11,645 bases of DNA, from positions 1 through 11,645 of the forward strand of contig CAKOLP010000013.1 of NCBI GenBank assembly GCA_934096025.1. Reading direction: 5' to 3'. The notes beneath the pieces were generated by a model that saw nothing but the letters and a program-made list of their open reading frames with translations, was not told where the DNA came from and did no database searches. Of this stretch, positions 1 to 6,477 are shown in pieces. Source of the DNA: an uncultured Bacilli bacterium. Its GTDB lineage: Bacteria; Bacillota_I; Bacilli_A; RF39; UBA660. How positions within the stretch are numbered: the stretch's first letter is position 1; each line of letters opens with the position of its first letter. The position numbers and the translations under genes are program-made.

Positions 1-22
1 TATTATATCATGATATTTTATT

Positions 23-68
23 ATTGGGACATTTTCTAAAATTAATTATTAAGACATTATCATAAAAT
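23..68. repeat. GGGACA-type direct repeats, possible insertion-sequence end
   Basis: Two similar words follow each other 25 bp apart: ATTGGGACATTTTCTAAAAT at 23-42 and a close variant (ATTAAGACATTATC, then ATAAAAT) at 48-68. A third related word, TTTGGGACACTCTTAAGAAT, lies at 166-185 in the same orientation. Several GGGACA-like direct repeats at one end are reminiscent of the multiple transposase-binding repeats at IS21-family termini, which is family knowledge recalled without a search. No transposase reading frame is visible here, so a full element would have to lie upstream of the window. A perfect 12-bp palindrome, ATATCATGATAT, sits at 5-16. The repeats are visible directly; the insertion-sequence interpretation is weak. 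Confidence 0.3.
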
Positions 69-102
69 AAACACAAATGAAATTCTTGAATAAATAAAAC
101 AC

Positions 103-131
103 TTGCATTATTTTCAATATTATAGTAAAAT
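103..131 (+). promoter_or_regulatory. possible sigma-A promoter for a short RNA
   Basis: TTGCAT (103-108) and TAAAAT (126-131) are separated by 17 bp. The -35 matches consensus at only three positions; the -10 matches at five. Transcription would start near 138 and run into the hairpin terminator ending near 234. In DNA this AT-rich, -10-like words are common, so support is modest. Confidence 0.3.
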
Positions 132-137
132 ATAGTC

Positions 138-234
138 GTAATATATTAATATTTCCTAAGTCTGCTTTGGGACACTCTTAAGAATAATATATACTGACTA
201 GATACAAGCTCTCTTAGGAAAAGGGGGCTTTTTT
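138..234 (+). ncRNA. candidate short RNA or attenuated leader with pseudoknot
   Basis: No gene covers this stretch, but it has the layout of a short terminated RNA. A terminator stem (206-213 with 223-230) is followed by a U tract. Its loop contains a 9-base word, CTTAGGAAA (213-221), that is the perfect reverse complement of TTTCCTAAG at 152-160. The 5' segment could therefore pair with the terminator loop as a pseudoknot, or compete with terminator folding. I compared it by eye with preQ1, fluoride, manganese, ZTP and c-di-GMP riboswitch signatures and recognised none. It could be a small RNA, an unknown leader, or part of a decayed mobile-element end. Confidence 0.35.
206..234 (+). terminator. 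rho-independent terminator
   Basis: AAGCTCTC (206-213) pairs with GGGGGCTT (223-230) along all 8 positions, two of them G-U. The 9-nt loop is 214-222, and the 3' arm runs straight into a T tract (229-234). It would stop rightward transcripts before the lipoprotein operon promoter, insulating that operon from upstream transcription. Confidence 0.6.
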
Positions 235-317
235 GCTTAAAAAAAGATTGTTATGTGTAAATTGCATATAATAATATTGATAAAACGTAAAAGATAGTAT
301 GGGGAGGTACTAGTATA

Positions 318-346
318 TTGACTTATTTAGTTTTAAAACGCATTAT
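318..346 (+). promoter_or_regulatory. probable sigma-A promoter of the lipoprotein/protease operon
   Basis: TTGACT (318-323, five of six consensus matches) is followed after exactly 17 bp by CATTAT (341-346, four of six). Transcription would start near 353, giving a leader of about 70 nt before the lipoprotein start at 424. It is the best-spaced promoter-like pair upstream of that gene. A TTG-initiated 23-codon reading frame overlaps the -35 box and is discounted. Confidence 0.5.
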
Positions 347-359
347 CAAAGAGCTAATT

Positions 360-386
360 GGCCATAGTATACGGCCAGAAGTATAC
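360..386 (+). repeat. tandem 13/14-bp repeat in the operon leader
   Basis: GGCCATAGTATAC (360-372) is followed immediately by GGCCAGAAGTATAC (373-386). They are two back-to-back copies sharing GGCCA and AGTATAC. Both begin a few bases after the predicted transcription start. The GGCC blocks also allow a short TGGCC/GGCCA hairpin (359-363 with 373-377) in the RNA. The position suits tandem operator half-sites or an RNA-level control element. The repeat is visible; its role is inferred. Confidence 0.5.
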
Positions 387-403
387 TAACTATATTAAAA
401 ATG

Positions 404-410
404 AAAGGAG
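404..410 (+). promoter_or_regulatory. ribosome binding site of the lipoprotein gene, long spacing
   Basis: AAAGGAG lies 13 nt before the ATG at 424, longer than the usual 6-9 nt. The nearer ATG at 411 is out of frame and stops within 25 codons, so 424 is retained: it alone gives a signal peptide and lipobox. The long spacing may lower initiation. Confidence 0.6.
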
Positions 411-423
411 ATGAAAAATAAAA

Positions 424-1308
424 ATGAAACGAATAATTGCTGTTTTTATGATGCTTATTTTAAGTGTAGCACTTGTTGGATGTAATATAGATAATAATGC
501 TGAAACATTTGTTGATGGTTACAATTTAGATGATTTAATTGTGACAAACAATAAAAATAAAAATGATATCGTTCCAAAAACTAATTTAATTAATATATAT
601 GCACTATCTCATCATAATTTTAAACAATATGCTTGTGAAATTAATAACAAGGAAGAGATATTGTATATTGCTGGATATCTTGAAAATGAATCAATTAAAT
701 ATATAAATGAATATAATGATTCAACTTTAACGATTCCATTAGATTATGACTATTATGTGCATGGAACAAATAACAATCTGTTTAAATATCAAACTTTATG
801 TGATAAGAAAATATTAAATACAAAAGATTATCCCATTTATTTTAAACTATATAATCAAAATGAAATTCCTTGCTATTTAAAAAATAAAGAGTTGATTTTT
901 GTTTTAAAAATTCAAAAATTTGATTTAATTGAAATAGGTGGTGATAATGTTGAAACCATAAACATTTGTCTAAATGTGACTGGAGAGTATAATCAATCGA
1001 ATTCATATGTGATTAATTCTAATGATTCTGATAAAGAGTTACATGATAAATATATTTTTACTGATGAAACTATTAAAAAGTATTATTTTCAAGAAACTTT
1101 TAATTCACTTTCAGTGCCTATTCAACAATATAACGATAATTATTGTATATATGAAAGTTGTGATGCCATTTTAGATGAAATAGATTTTAATGATTATTAT
1201 GAAAAAATAAAGGATTGCATAGTATCACCAAATACAAAACTCAAAAGCGGAACTTACTTAATTTATGATTATGAAAAAGTAAAAAAATTTTTTATAAAGG
1301 AAGAATAA
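424..1308 (+). CDS. putative surface lipoprotein of unknown function
   Basis: This encodes a 294-residue exported lipoprotein. The N-terminus has a short positive stretch (MKR), a hydrophobic core (about residues 4-17) and a lipobox, LVGC, with the lipidated Cys at position 20. The mature protein should therefore be anchored in the outer leaflet of the membrane. After the anchor comes a polar, Asn-rich tether (about 21-55), then a Tyr/Asp/Asn-rich domain with further cysteines at several points. I recognise no family in the mature part. The TAA at 1306-1308 is one base from the protease ATG at 1310, so the two are almost certainly co-transcribed and translationally coupled. That pairing suggests a membrane-bound partner such as an inhibitor, chaperone or tether for the protease, but this is inference only. 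Base composition matches the neighbours. Confidence 0.85.
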   Translation: MKRIIAVFMMLILSVALVGCNIDNNAETFVDGYNLDDLIVTNNKNKNDIVPKTNLINIYALSHHNFKQYACEINNKEEILYIAGYLENESIKYINEYNDSTLTIPLDYDYYVHGTNNNLFKYQTLCDKKILNTKDYPIYFKLYNQNEIPCYLKNKELIFVLKIQKFDLIEIGGDNVETINICLNVTGEYNQSNSYVINSNDSDKELHDKYIFTDETIKKYYFQETFNSLSVPIQQYNDNYCIYESCDAILDEIDFNDYYEKIKDCIVSPNTKLKSGTYLIYDYEKVKKFFIKEE

Positions 1309-1309
1309 T

Positions 1310-4291
1310 ATGAATAAAAAAGTGTATTTAAAAATTAATATTGCAGGAATAGCGCTTATAATATTTTTCTTGATTTCATCATTAACAGTTAGAGCTCATG
1401 ATTCTGACTTGGGAATAGATGGAAATAATGGAATTACTTTTGATTCTTGTGAGCATGAAGGATATGTAAGCTCAACAAATATTGGAGATGGTTATAATGA
1501 GAAATGGTACGATTTAGAGTGGGGATATATAGATAGAACCACTTCACCTAATACTTTTGTTCATACAGTGATGTGTCATATTGATGATGACATTACTACT
1601 ATTTATTACCAATTTAAAGATACAGGACTATCACAACCTACGACAACATGGAGTACTGGTGTTGGTGAATACTATGGGGAAATTGTTAAAACAGCATATG
1701 AGAGTAGTTTATTAAAATGGAATAATGTTTATTATTATAAAATTAATGAAAATGGATTATATGAAAAACATAAAGTTATAAATTTGGTTAATTTTGATGA
1801 CTTGAACGATACAACTGGTATCGAACCTAATCTTCTAATATATCCATATTATGATAATGGCAACTTTACTGCAGTAACTGATTGGGTAGATTCTTCAGAA
1901 ATTGTATCTAAATCGCATGTTACAAATGGAATTAGCCATAAGCATTATAGACAATATACAATGGAAGCAAATACTTATTTTTTAAGGGGATCGATTAATT
2001 TAAGAAATAGAACTGGTGCCCATGAAATGGGGCATGTGCTTGGACTTTATGATATTGATACAGTTGAAAATCCTAATGTTCCAGCTAACTATCATCATGA
2101 AGAAATTCTAATGGGTTATGCAAAAAATAGCGATGGTGATAGTAGACAATCCGAAATTACATATAAAGATATAGCAGGAGTAGGTATTACTAGAGGCTTT
2201 CATACAAATAGCGACCACATATGGTTAAGAGTAGATGATACAAACAAGGTTATTTGTTCGTTATGCAATGCAATAGTGAATGACGCAAACTTTTTAACGG
2301 TAAATGGTAAAGTAAGTTATATGGGATGTCCTGTGTATCAATACAAACAATGCGGTCATAGTGAAACTAATTTACCAACTACAGTTGATAATAATATGAT
2401 TCCTGTAGCAAGCTATGGCAATACTGATTACTACAAATGTAAGTATTGTAGATATGTAGGTCCTTTTACATCAAGAATTACTCAGAATTATATTTGTACC
2501 GGTGAGTATACTGAGAATTATCACATATTAGAAAATCAAAGTAATAATTTGTTATATAAAACGTTTGAGGAACACAATATTATTATTTTAGGAGAAGATA
2601 ATTATAGATGTAGTGATTGTAATTATCATATTATTAATACGTATTATGAATGCACCTTAAGTAATTATTCTTCGCCAATAAATCAAACAATTACTTTAGA
2701 TGCTAATAAAAAAAGTTTTTATAAAATTAATTCAAATTATCAAAAAAACTATGAGTTTATTTTAAATATTAATCCTAATATAGATGTAAAATTATATAAT
2801 GATAATTTTGATGAGATTAGTATTAATGACTTAGATAGTAGAAACTCAGTTGAACATTTTATTCAAAATTTACAAACAGGGACATATTATTTAGCTATTG
2901 TTAATAATGCTTCAGTTTCAGCTACAATCTCACTAAAAATACAATCAAGAAATACAGCTTACTTAGGAATAGGAGAAAATGAAGTATTAATAAATTCATA
3001 TAATGGCTTTAAAGATTATAATTATATAAACTATAATCGCCCAGGATTCTTTAAATTTGCTCTTGTTGGGGAAAAAGAAGATGGTTCATTGATTGTTTAC
3101 CCTTCTAGTGCAATAAAAATTTATAATGACTCAAATAAAACTCAGCTTTTACAAAAGTTTGATTTAGAAGGATATGATAATAGTGCTAGTTTAAAACAGA
3201 ATGAAAATAATATGTATGTGTATTTGCCAAGAAAAGGATATTTTTATTTAGATGTTAATTTTAATGCAGCAGGATTGAAATCATTAAAATTAGTTATAAC
3301 CGAAGCTACATCTGATAATTTAAATTTATTTGATTTATCAGAAAATACTAATGAAACTATAAATGTAATTAATGAAAATAAAAAAGGCGATTATTTTAAA
3401 TCATTATACTTAAAACAAACAGGAAAGTTCACTGTAACATTTAACTATTCTGGAATTCAAAATAATAGTATTCTTGTAGTACTAGCAAAACAAAATTATG
3501 ATGAAACTACTGGAGAATATTCATTAGATACAAAAGTTATAGCTTTCCTAAACAAGGATAATACAACCTACACATATTCGGCTTCATTAGAAGATGGAAT
3601 GTATTATATTGGCTATTTCAATAAAGCAGATACAATCACAGTAACAGTATCATTTGAACGATTAGTTACACAATCAGGCTCTGAAGTTTTAGTGACAGAT
3701 CCTGATCAGTGGACTTTGGCAGGAAGTCAAATTAATATAGTTGAATCTAATATGAATATTTATGATAGAAGTTATAGACAATCATTTATAACAGTAGGTT
3801 TTACAAGACTAATATATCCAAATTATAATTATGGAATATCTCCATCAAGACTTGATTATGATTGGTATTCAAGTAATACATCTATAGCAACTGTTACAAA
3901 TTATGGTACTGTTTTAGGAAAAAGTGCTGGTACTGTTAAAATAATGGCAGTGTTAAAATCAGATCCAAGTAAAGTATACGTAAAAGAATTTACAATTATA
4001 AATGATACAGGTACTGGAATTGTTGAAATAGAGAGTACATATACTATTAAATATAGTAGAGATGTTGTAAATGGAAAGTTCCATTTTGATATTGAAAAGA
4101 TAAATTGTCCATACCCATGGCTTCAAGATTATACATGGAAATCTACTTATTGTCATAGTGATTCTATTAGTGCCAGTATGGATAATTGGGGCTATATTAC
4201 TGTAAATGGTACAGGATGTTTTACTTTAACAGGTACATATAATGTAAATAGTAGATACAGAGTAAAAATACATTTTGTTATAGAACCATAA
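1310..4291 (+). CDS. large secreted zinc metalloprotease with HExxHxxGxxD site, beta-sandwich and Ig-like modules
   Basis: This is a 993-residue exported protein. A signal peptide (about residues 1-29, core GIALIIFFLISSL, likely cleavage after VRA) precedes a catalytic region to about 300. The zinc motif HEMGHVLGLYD occupies 238-248: H238 and H242 bind zinc, E239 is the catalytic base, and D248 would be the third ligand as in snapalysin-type (M7) enzymes, where matrixins have His. A plausible Met-turn is M268 in ILMGY. Then come CxxC pairs at C316/C319, C377/C380 and C434/C437. Three beta-sandwich modules resembling pre-peptidase C-terminal domains follow (about 455-545, 555-665, 675-785), each with a Gly-x-(Tyr/Phe)-Tyr strand: TGTYYLAIVN near 523, KGYFYLDVN near 642, DGMYYIGYFN near 762. 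A BIG2-type Ig domain (about 840-905; SNTSIATV at 855, then GTVLGKSAGTV) and a terminal beta module end the protein. No LPXTG motif or C-terminal membrane segment is seen. The ribosome site AAAGGAAG lies within the lipoprotein gene. The substrate is unknown. Confidence 0.85.
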   Translation: MNKKVYLKINIAGIALIIFFLISSLTVRAHDSDLGIDGNNGITFDSCEHEGYVSSTNIGDGYNEKWYDLEWGYIDRTTSPNTFVHTVMCHIDDDITTIYYQFKDTGLSQPTTTWSTGVGEYYGEIVKTAYESSLLKWNNVYYYKINENGLYEKHKVINLVNFDDLNDTTGIEPNLLIYPYYDNGNFTAVTDWVDSSEIVSKSHVTNGISHKHYRQYTMEANTYFLRGSINLRNRTGAHEMGHVLGLYDIDTVENPNVPANYHHEEILMGYAKNSDGDSRQSEITYKDIAGVGITRGFHTNSDHIWLRVDDTNKVICSLCNAIVNDANFLTVNGKVSYMGCPVYQYKQCGHSETNLPTTVDNNMIPVASYGNTDYYKCKYCRYVGPFTSRITQNYICTGEYTENYHILENQSNNLLYKTFEEHNIIILGEDNYRCSDCNYHIINTYYECTLSNYSSPINQTITLDANKKSFYKINSNYQKNYEFILNINPNIDVKLYNDNFDEISINDLDSRNSVEHFIQNLQTGTYYLAIVNNASVSATISLKIQSRNTAYLGIGENEVLINSYNGFKDYNYINYNRPGFFKFALVGEKEDGSLIVYPSSAIKIYNDSNKTQLLQKFDLEGYDNSASLKQNENNMYVYLPRKGYFYLDVNFNAAGLKSLKLVITEATSDNLNLFDLSENTNETINVINENKKGDYFKSLYLKQTGKFTVTFNYSGIQNNSILVVLAKQNYDETTGEYSLDTKVIAFLNKDNTTYTYSASLEDGMYYIGYFNKADTITVTVSFERLVTQSGSEVLVTDPDQWTLAGSQINIVESNMNIYDRSYRQSFITVGFTRLIYPNYNYGISPSRLDYDWYSSNTSIATVTNYGTVLGKSAGTVKIMAVLKSDPSKVYVKEFTIINDTGTGIVEIESTYTIKYSRDVVNGKFHFDIEKINCPYPWLQDYTWKSTYCHSDSISASMDNWGYITVNGTGCFTLTGTYNVNSRYRVKIHFVIEP

Positions 4292-4313
4292 TTAACAATT
4301 ATATAGATCCAAA

Positions 4314-4358
4314 AAAAGAGTTAGTAAACTAGTTCATATGCTAGTTGCTAGCTCTTTT
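4314..4358 (+). terminator. rho-independent terminator after the protease gene
   Basis: The 5' arm 4314-4332 (AAAAGAGTTAGTAAACTAG) pairs with the 3' arm 4341-4358 (CTAGTTGCTAGCTCTTTT) with two G-U pairs and one bulged A, around an 8-nt loop. A pyrimidine-rich tail (CTTTT) follows. It ends the lipoprotein/protease operon 22 bases after the protease stop. Confidence 0.8.
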
Positions 4359-4384
4359 CTTTTACCTAAAGTTCAGGAGGAAAC

Positions 4385-5443
4385 ATGCAAATAATAAAGA
4401 AGAAAATTGATGAACTTAAACCCGCAAATTATAACCCGAGAAAAAATTTAAAACCTGGGGATAAAGAATATGAAAAACTGAAGAAAAGTATAAAGGAATT
4501 TGGTTATGTAGAACCAGTAATATACAATAAAAGAACAGGAATAGTAGTTGGTGGTCACCAAAGGTTAAAGGTGTTAAAAGATTTAGGATATGAAGAAATA
4601 GATTGTGTAATAGTAGATTTAGATGAAGCAAAAGAAAAAGCACTGAACATTGCATTAAACAAAATTAGTGGTGAATGGAATAATAATCTACTTGCTGATC
4701 TTTTAAAAGAGTTAGCTCAAGAAGGTTTTGATGTAACGATAACAGGGTTTGATTTAGATGAAGCTAAAGAATTATTTGGAAAAGGATCACTAGAAAATGT
4801 TCATGAAGATAATTTTGATGGAGAAAAAGAAATAAACAATATAGAAAATCCAGTAACGAAACAAGTAGATTTATGGATATTGGATGATCATAGACTTGTT
4901 TGTGGTGATTCAACAAATGATGAATATTATAAACTTGTTCTTGATGGAAAGAAAGCAGATTTAATAGAAACTGATCCCCCATACAATATTGATTATGGTG
5001 GAACTATATTGGGAGATGGTAGAGATATTACTAATGATAATTTATCAGAGGAAGAGTTCTACCATTTTTTATTAGATTTTTATACGGCTAGTTTTGAAAA
5101 TATAAAAAAGGGTGGACCAATATATGTTTTTCATTTCACTAAGGAAACAGTAAATTTTATAAAAGCAATGAAAGCATCTGGATTTAAATATTCACAAACA
5201 CTTGTTTGGCTGAAAAATCATTTCACACTAGGCAGGCAAGATTATCAATGGATTCATGAATCAATTTTGTATGGCTGGAAAGAAGGGACAAGTCACTATT
5301 TCATAAATGATAGAACTCTTGCATCAGTATTGGAAACAGATCCTAATAACTATAAAAAAATGAATAAAACTGAATTACTTGAAGTAATTAACAATATTTT
5401 AAACATACGAACAAGTGTTATTGATTTTTTAAATGTATGTTAA
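4385..5443 (+). CDS. ParB-like/DNA methyltransferase fusion, C-terminally truncated
   Basis: This 352-residue protein has a ParB/Sulfiredoxin-type N-terminal domain (about residues 1-100, with VVGGHQRLKVLKDLG; GGHQR at 56-60). An acidic linker follows, then the start of an N6-adenine/N4-cytosine methyltransferase: the strand DLWILDDHRLVCGDST at 162-177 and the catalytic DPPY at 197-200. Such fusions are frequent in phages and integrative elements of Bacillota. Normally they continue through an HPTMKP segment to the SAM-binding DPFxGSG motif, giving roughly 400 residues or more. Here the frame ends at TSVIDFLNVC with neither motif, so the enzyme lacks its cofactor site and is probably inactive as a methylase. 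The start is fixed by AGGAGG at 4375-4380, with a short 4-nt gap. No other phage gene is nearby. It may be a relic, although the ParB-like domain could still be made. Confidence 0.8.
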   Translation: MQIIKKKIDELKPANYNPRKNLKPGDKEYEKLKKSIKEFGYVEPVIYNKRTGIVVGGHQRLKVLKDLGYEEIDCVIVDLDEAKEKALNIALNKISGEWNNNLLADLLKELAQEGFDVTITGFDLDEAKELFGKGSLENVHEDNFDGEKEINNIENPVTKQVDLWILDDHRLVCGDSTNDEYYKLVLDGKKADLIETDPPYNIDYGGTILGDGRDITNDNLSEEEFYHFLLDFYTASFENIKKGGPIYVFHFTKETVNFIKAMKASGFKYSQTLVWLKNHFTLGRQDYQWIHESILYGWKEGTSHYFINDRTLASVLETDPNNYKKMNKTELLEVINNILNIRTSVIDFLNVC

Positions 5444-5467
5444 ATCACCCTAATTTTTTAAATAACT

Positions 5468-5500
5468 AAATAAACTCAAGATTTATTCTTGAGTTTATTT
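5468..5500. terminator. bidirectional terminator between convergent genes
   Basis: A perfect 13-bp stem, AAATAAACTCAAG (5468-5480) with CTTGAGTTTATTT (5488-5500), encloses a 7-nt AT loop. T-rich sequence follows on the plus strand (TTTATTTTAATTATT). On the minus strand AGTTATTTAAAAAA follows, a less regular tail. It lies exactly between the stop codons of the methyltransferase remnant and the regulator, and its right arm touches the regulator's stop codon. Confidence 0.8.
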
Positions 5501-6306
5501 TAATTATTACTTTCAACAGGTATTACAAAACGTGAACAATATTTATTTTCAGCAATTTCTCGACCTGAGTATGCTGCAATAATGCCTATAGCACGAGGAA
5601 GACCATCTGGCTTTAAGTTTCTTTTCTTTAACTCTTCATTGATAATTAACCAACAATTATCGGATTTTTCATAATCACCATAATAAAGAACAGATAAGGC
5701 TTTACAAGCAGGTAGTATAACTGAACCTTCAAATTTTTCTCTTAATGGAACGCAAACATAAAATGAATATGGTTCATTAGTTAAGTGACCATTTAAAAAG
5801 TCATTTCGTTCTTGGATATCAAAAAGTGGTTCATCGGATAAAACACATCCTTTTTTGACACATTCAGTATAGAATGCATACATTGCATCATATTTATTTT
5901 TAGGTGTTGAACCAATTGCTTTTTTCATCATACAAATAGTTTGTGGAAGATTAATCATTTCAATTAAGATGTCCCCTTCTTTGTGTGATTTAATTTTTAG
6001 TTCTTCAACACTTCGTTGTAAGTTTGAAAGCATTTCTTCGAGAGGTGAAAGAATTTTTGAAATTTGACCGCCAGATTTATAAAAATCTATAATGTCTTCA
6101 TTAGATAATCCCATATTTTTAAATTTTTCTATTTCCAAAATACGAGCAATGTTATAATTGTCATAATATCTTCGGCCGCTTTCTTTAGATATATAAGCAG
6201 GTTTAATAAGTCCTTTTTCTTCTAAACGCATTAGGGTGCTTCTTGATATACCACAAGCCTTAGCAGCTTCGGTTATCTTAAATAAATTTTTTGATTTTTC
6301 ATTCAT
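5500..6306 (-). CDS. MerR-family transcriptional regulator with GyrI-like effector-binding domain
   Basis: This 268-residue protein has an N-terminal MerR winged helix-turn-helix (about residues 8-77): LFKITEAAKACGISRSTLMRLEEKGLIKP, then the wing signature GRRYYDNYNIARILEIEKFKNMGLSNEDI. A dimerising helix (about 85-110, SPLEEMLSNLQRSVEELK) follows. The C-terminal part (about 115-268) looks like a GyrI/BmrR-type ligand pocket, with YVCVPL and a closing segment (GRE, CSRFVIPVE) of the kind that binds hydrophobic or cationic small molecules. BmrR-like members usually control drug efflux genes; here the divergent gene is a giant surface protein. The start at 6304-6306 has AAGGAG six bases upstream. 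A perfect-consensus promoter lies upstream, and the putative operator dyad falls within its own 5' leader, consistent with autorepression. The ligand cannot be deduced. Confidence 0.9.
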   Translation of the reverse strand: MNEKSKNLFKITEAAKACGISRSTLMRLEEKGLIKPAYISKESGRRYYDNYNIARILEIEKFKNMGLSNEDIIDFYKSGGQISKILSPLEEMLSNLQRSVEELKIKSHKEGDILIEMINLPQTICMMKKAIGSTPKNKYDAMYAFYTECVKKGCVLSDEPLFDIQERNDFLNGHLTNEPYSFYVCVPLREKFEGSVILPACKALSVLYYGDYEKSDNCWLIINEELKKRNLKPDGLPRAIGIIAAYSGREIAENKYCSRFVIPVESNN

Positions 6307-6323
6307 GAATTACTCCTTTTTTC

Positions 6324-6354
6324 TTGACTCGTTCATCTATGAACGTGTTATAAT
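6324..6354 (+). promoter_or_regulatory. MerR-type promoter of the giant surface protein gene
   Basis: TTGACT (6324-6329) and TATAAT (6349-6354) are separated by 19 bp, two more than optimal. This is the hallmark of promoters that MerR proteins activate by twisting the DNA to realign the two boxes. The spacer contains the dyad at 6330-6345. Transcription would start near 6361, leaving about 117 nt of leader before the ATG at 6478. A weaker alternative, TTTACA at 6400-6405 with an AT-rich -10 near 6424-6429, could add a constitutive start. Confidence 0.8.
6330..6345. promoter_or_regulatory. probable MerR-family operator dyad
   Basis: CGTTCAT and ATGAACG form a perfect 7-bp inverted repeat around a 2-bp centre (CT). 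It starts directly after the -35 box and lies between -35 and -10, where MerR dimers bind. The only regulator gene in view starts 24 bp away on the opposite strand, so it is the natural candidate for binding here. Confidence 0.8.
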
Positions 6355-6356
6355 AT

Positions 6357-6385
6357 ATTATAGTATGATTATATATAAATGTCAA
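6357..6385 (-). promoter_or_regulatory. consensus promoter of the MerR regulator gene
   Basis: Read on the minus strand, TTGACA (6385-6380) and TATAAT (6362-6357) match both consensus boxes fully with an optimal 17-bp spacer. Transcription would begin near 6350, just inside the rightward -10 box, and run through the operator. The two promoters are therefore back to back and partly overlapping: the -10 here covers the start site of the rightward promoter, so RNA polymerase at one should hinder the other. Confidence 0.75.
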
Positions 6386-6477
6386 TATTTAAAACCTAGT
6401 TTACAATATTTTTTTACATTTATTTTATATGATTTACCGTTAAACATTTATGAAAAAGTATAGAAGGAGAGTTTTAA

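Noticed and set aside
318..389. TTG-started 23-codon reading frame preceded by GGGGAGG at 301-307
   Set aside because: The spacing is 10 nt, the start codon is weak, and the frame overlaps a well-spaced -35 box and the tandem repeats. The promoter explanation is simpler; only ribosome profiling could rescue a peptide.
401..421. ATG-started 6-codon frame overlapping the lipoprotein ribosome site
   Set aside because: It contains the Shine-Dalgarno sequence itself and has none of its own, so it is a chance frame.
4416..4982. Minus-strand frames of 72-79 codons inside the methyltransferase gene
   Set aside because: They lie opposite conserved ParB and methyltransferase coding sequence and have low-complexity Leu/His/Phe-rich translations typical of antisense shadows.
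6236..6463. 75-codon plus-strand frame over the regulator start and divergent promoters
   Set aside because: It is antisense to the MerR N-terminus, runs through the promoter/operator region, and has no ribosome site or recognisable protein features.
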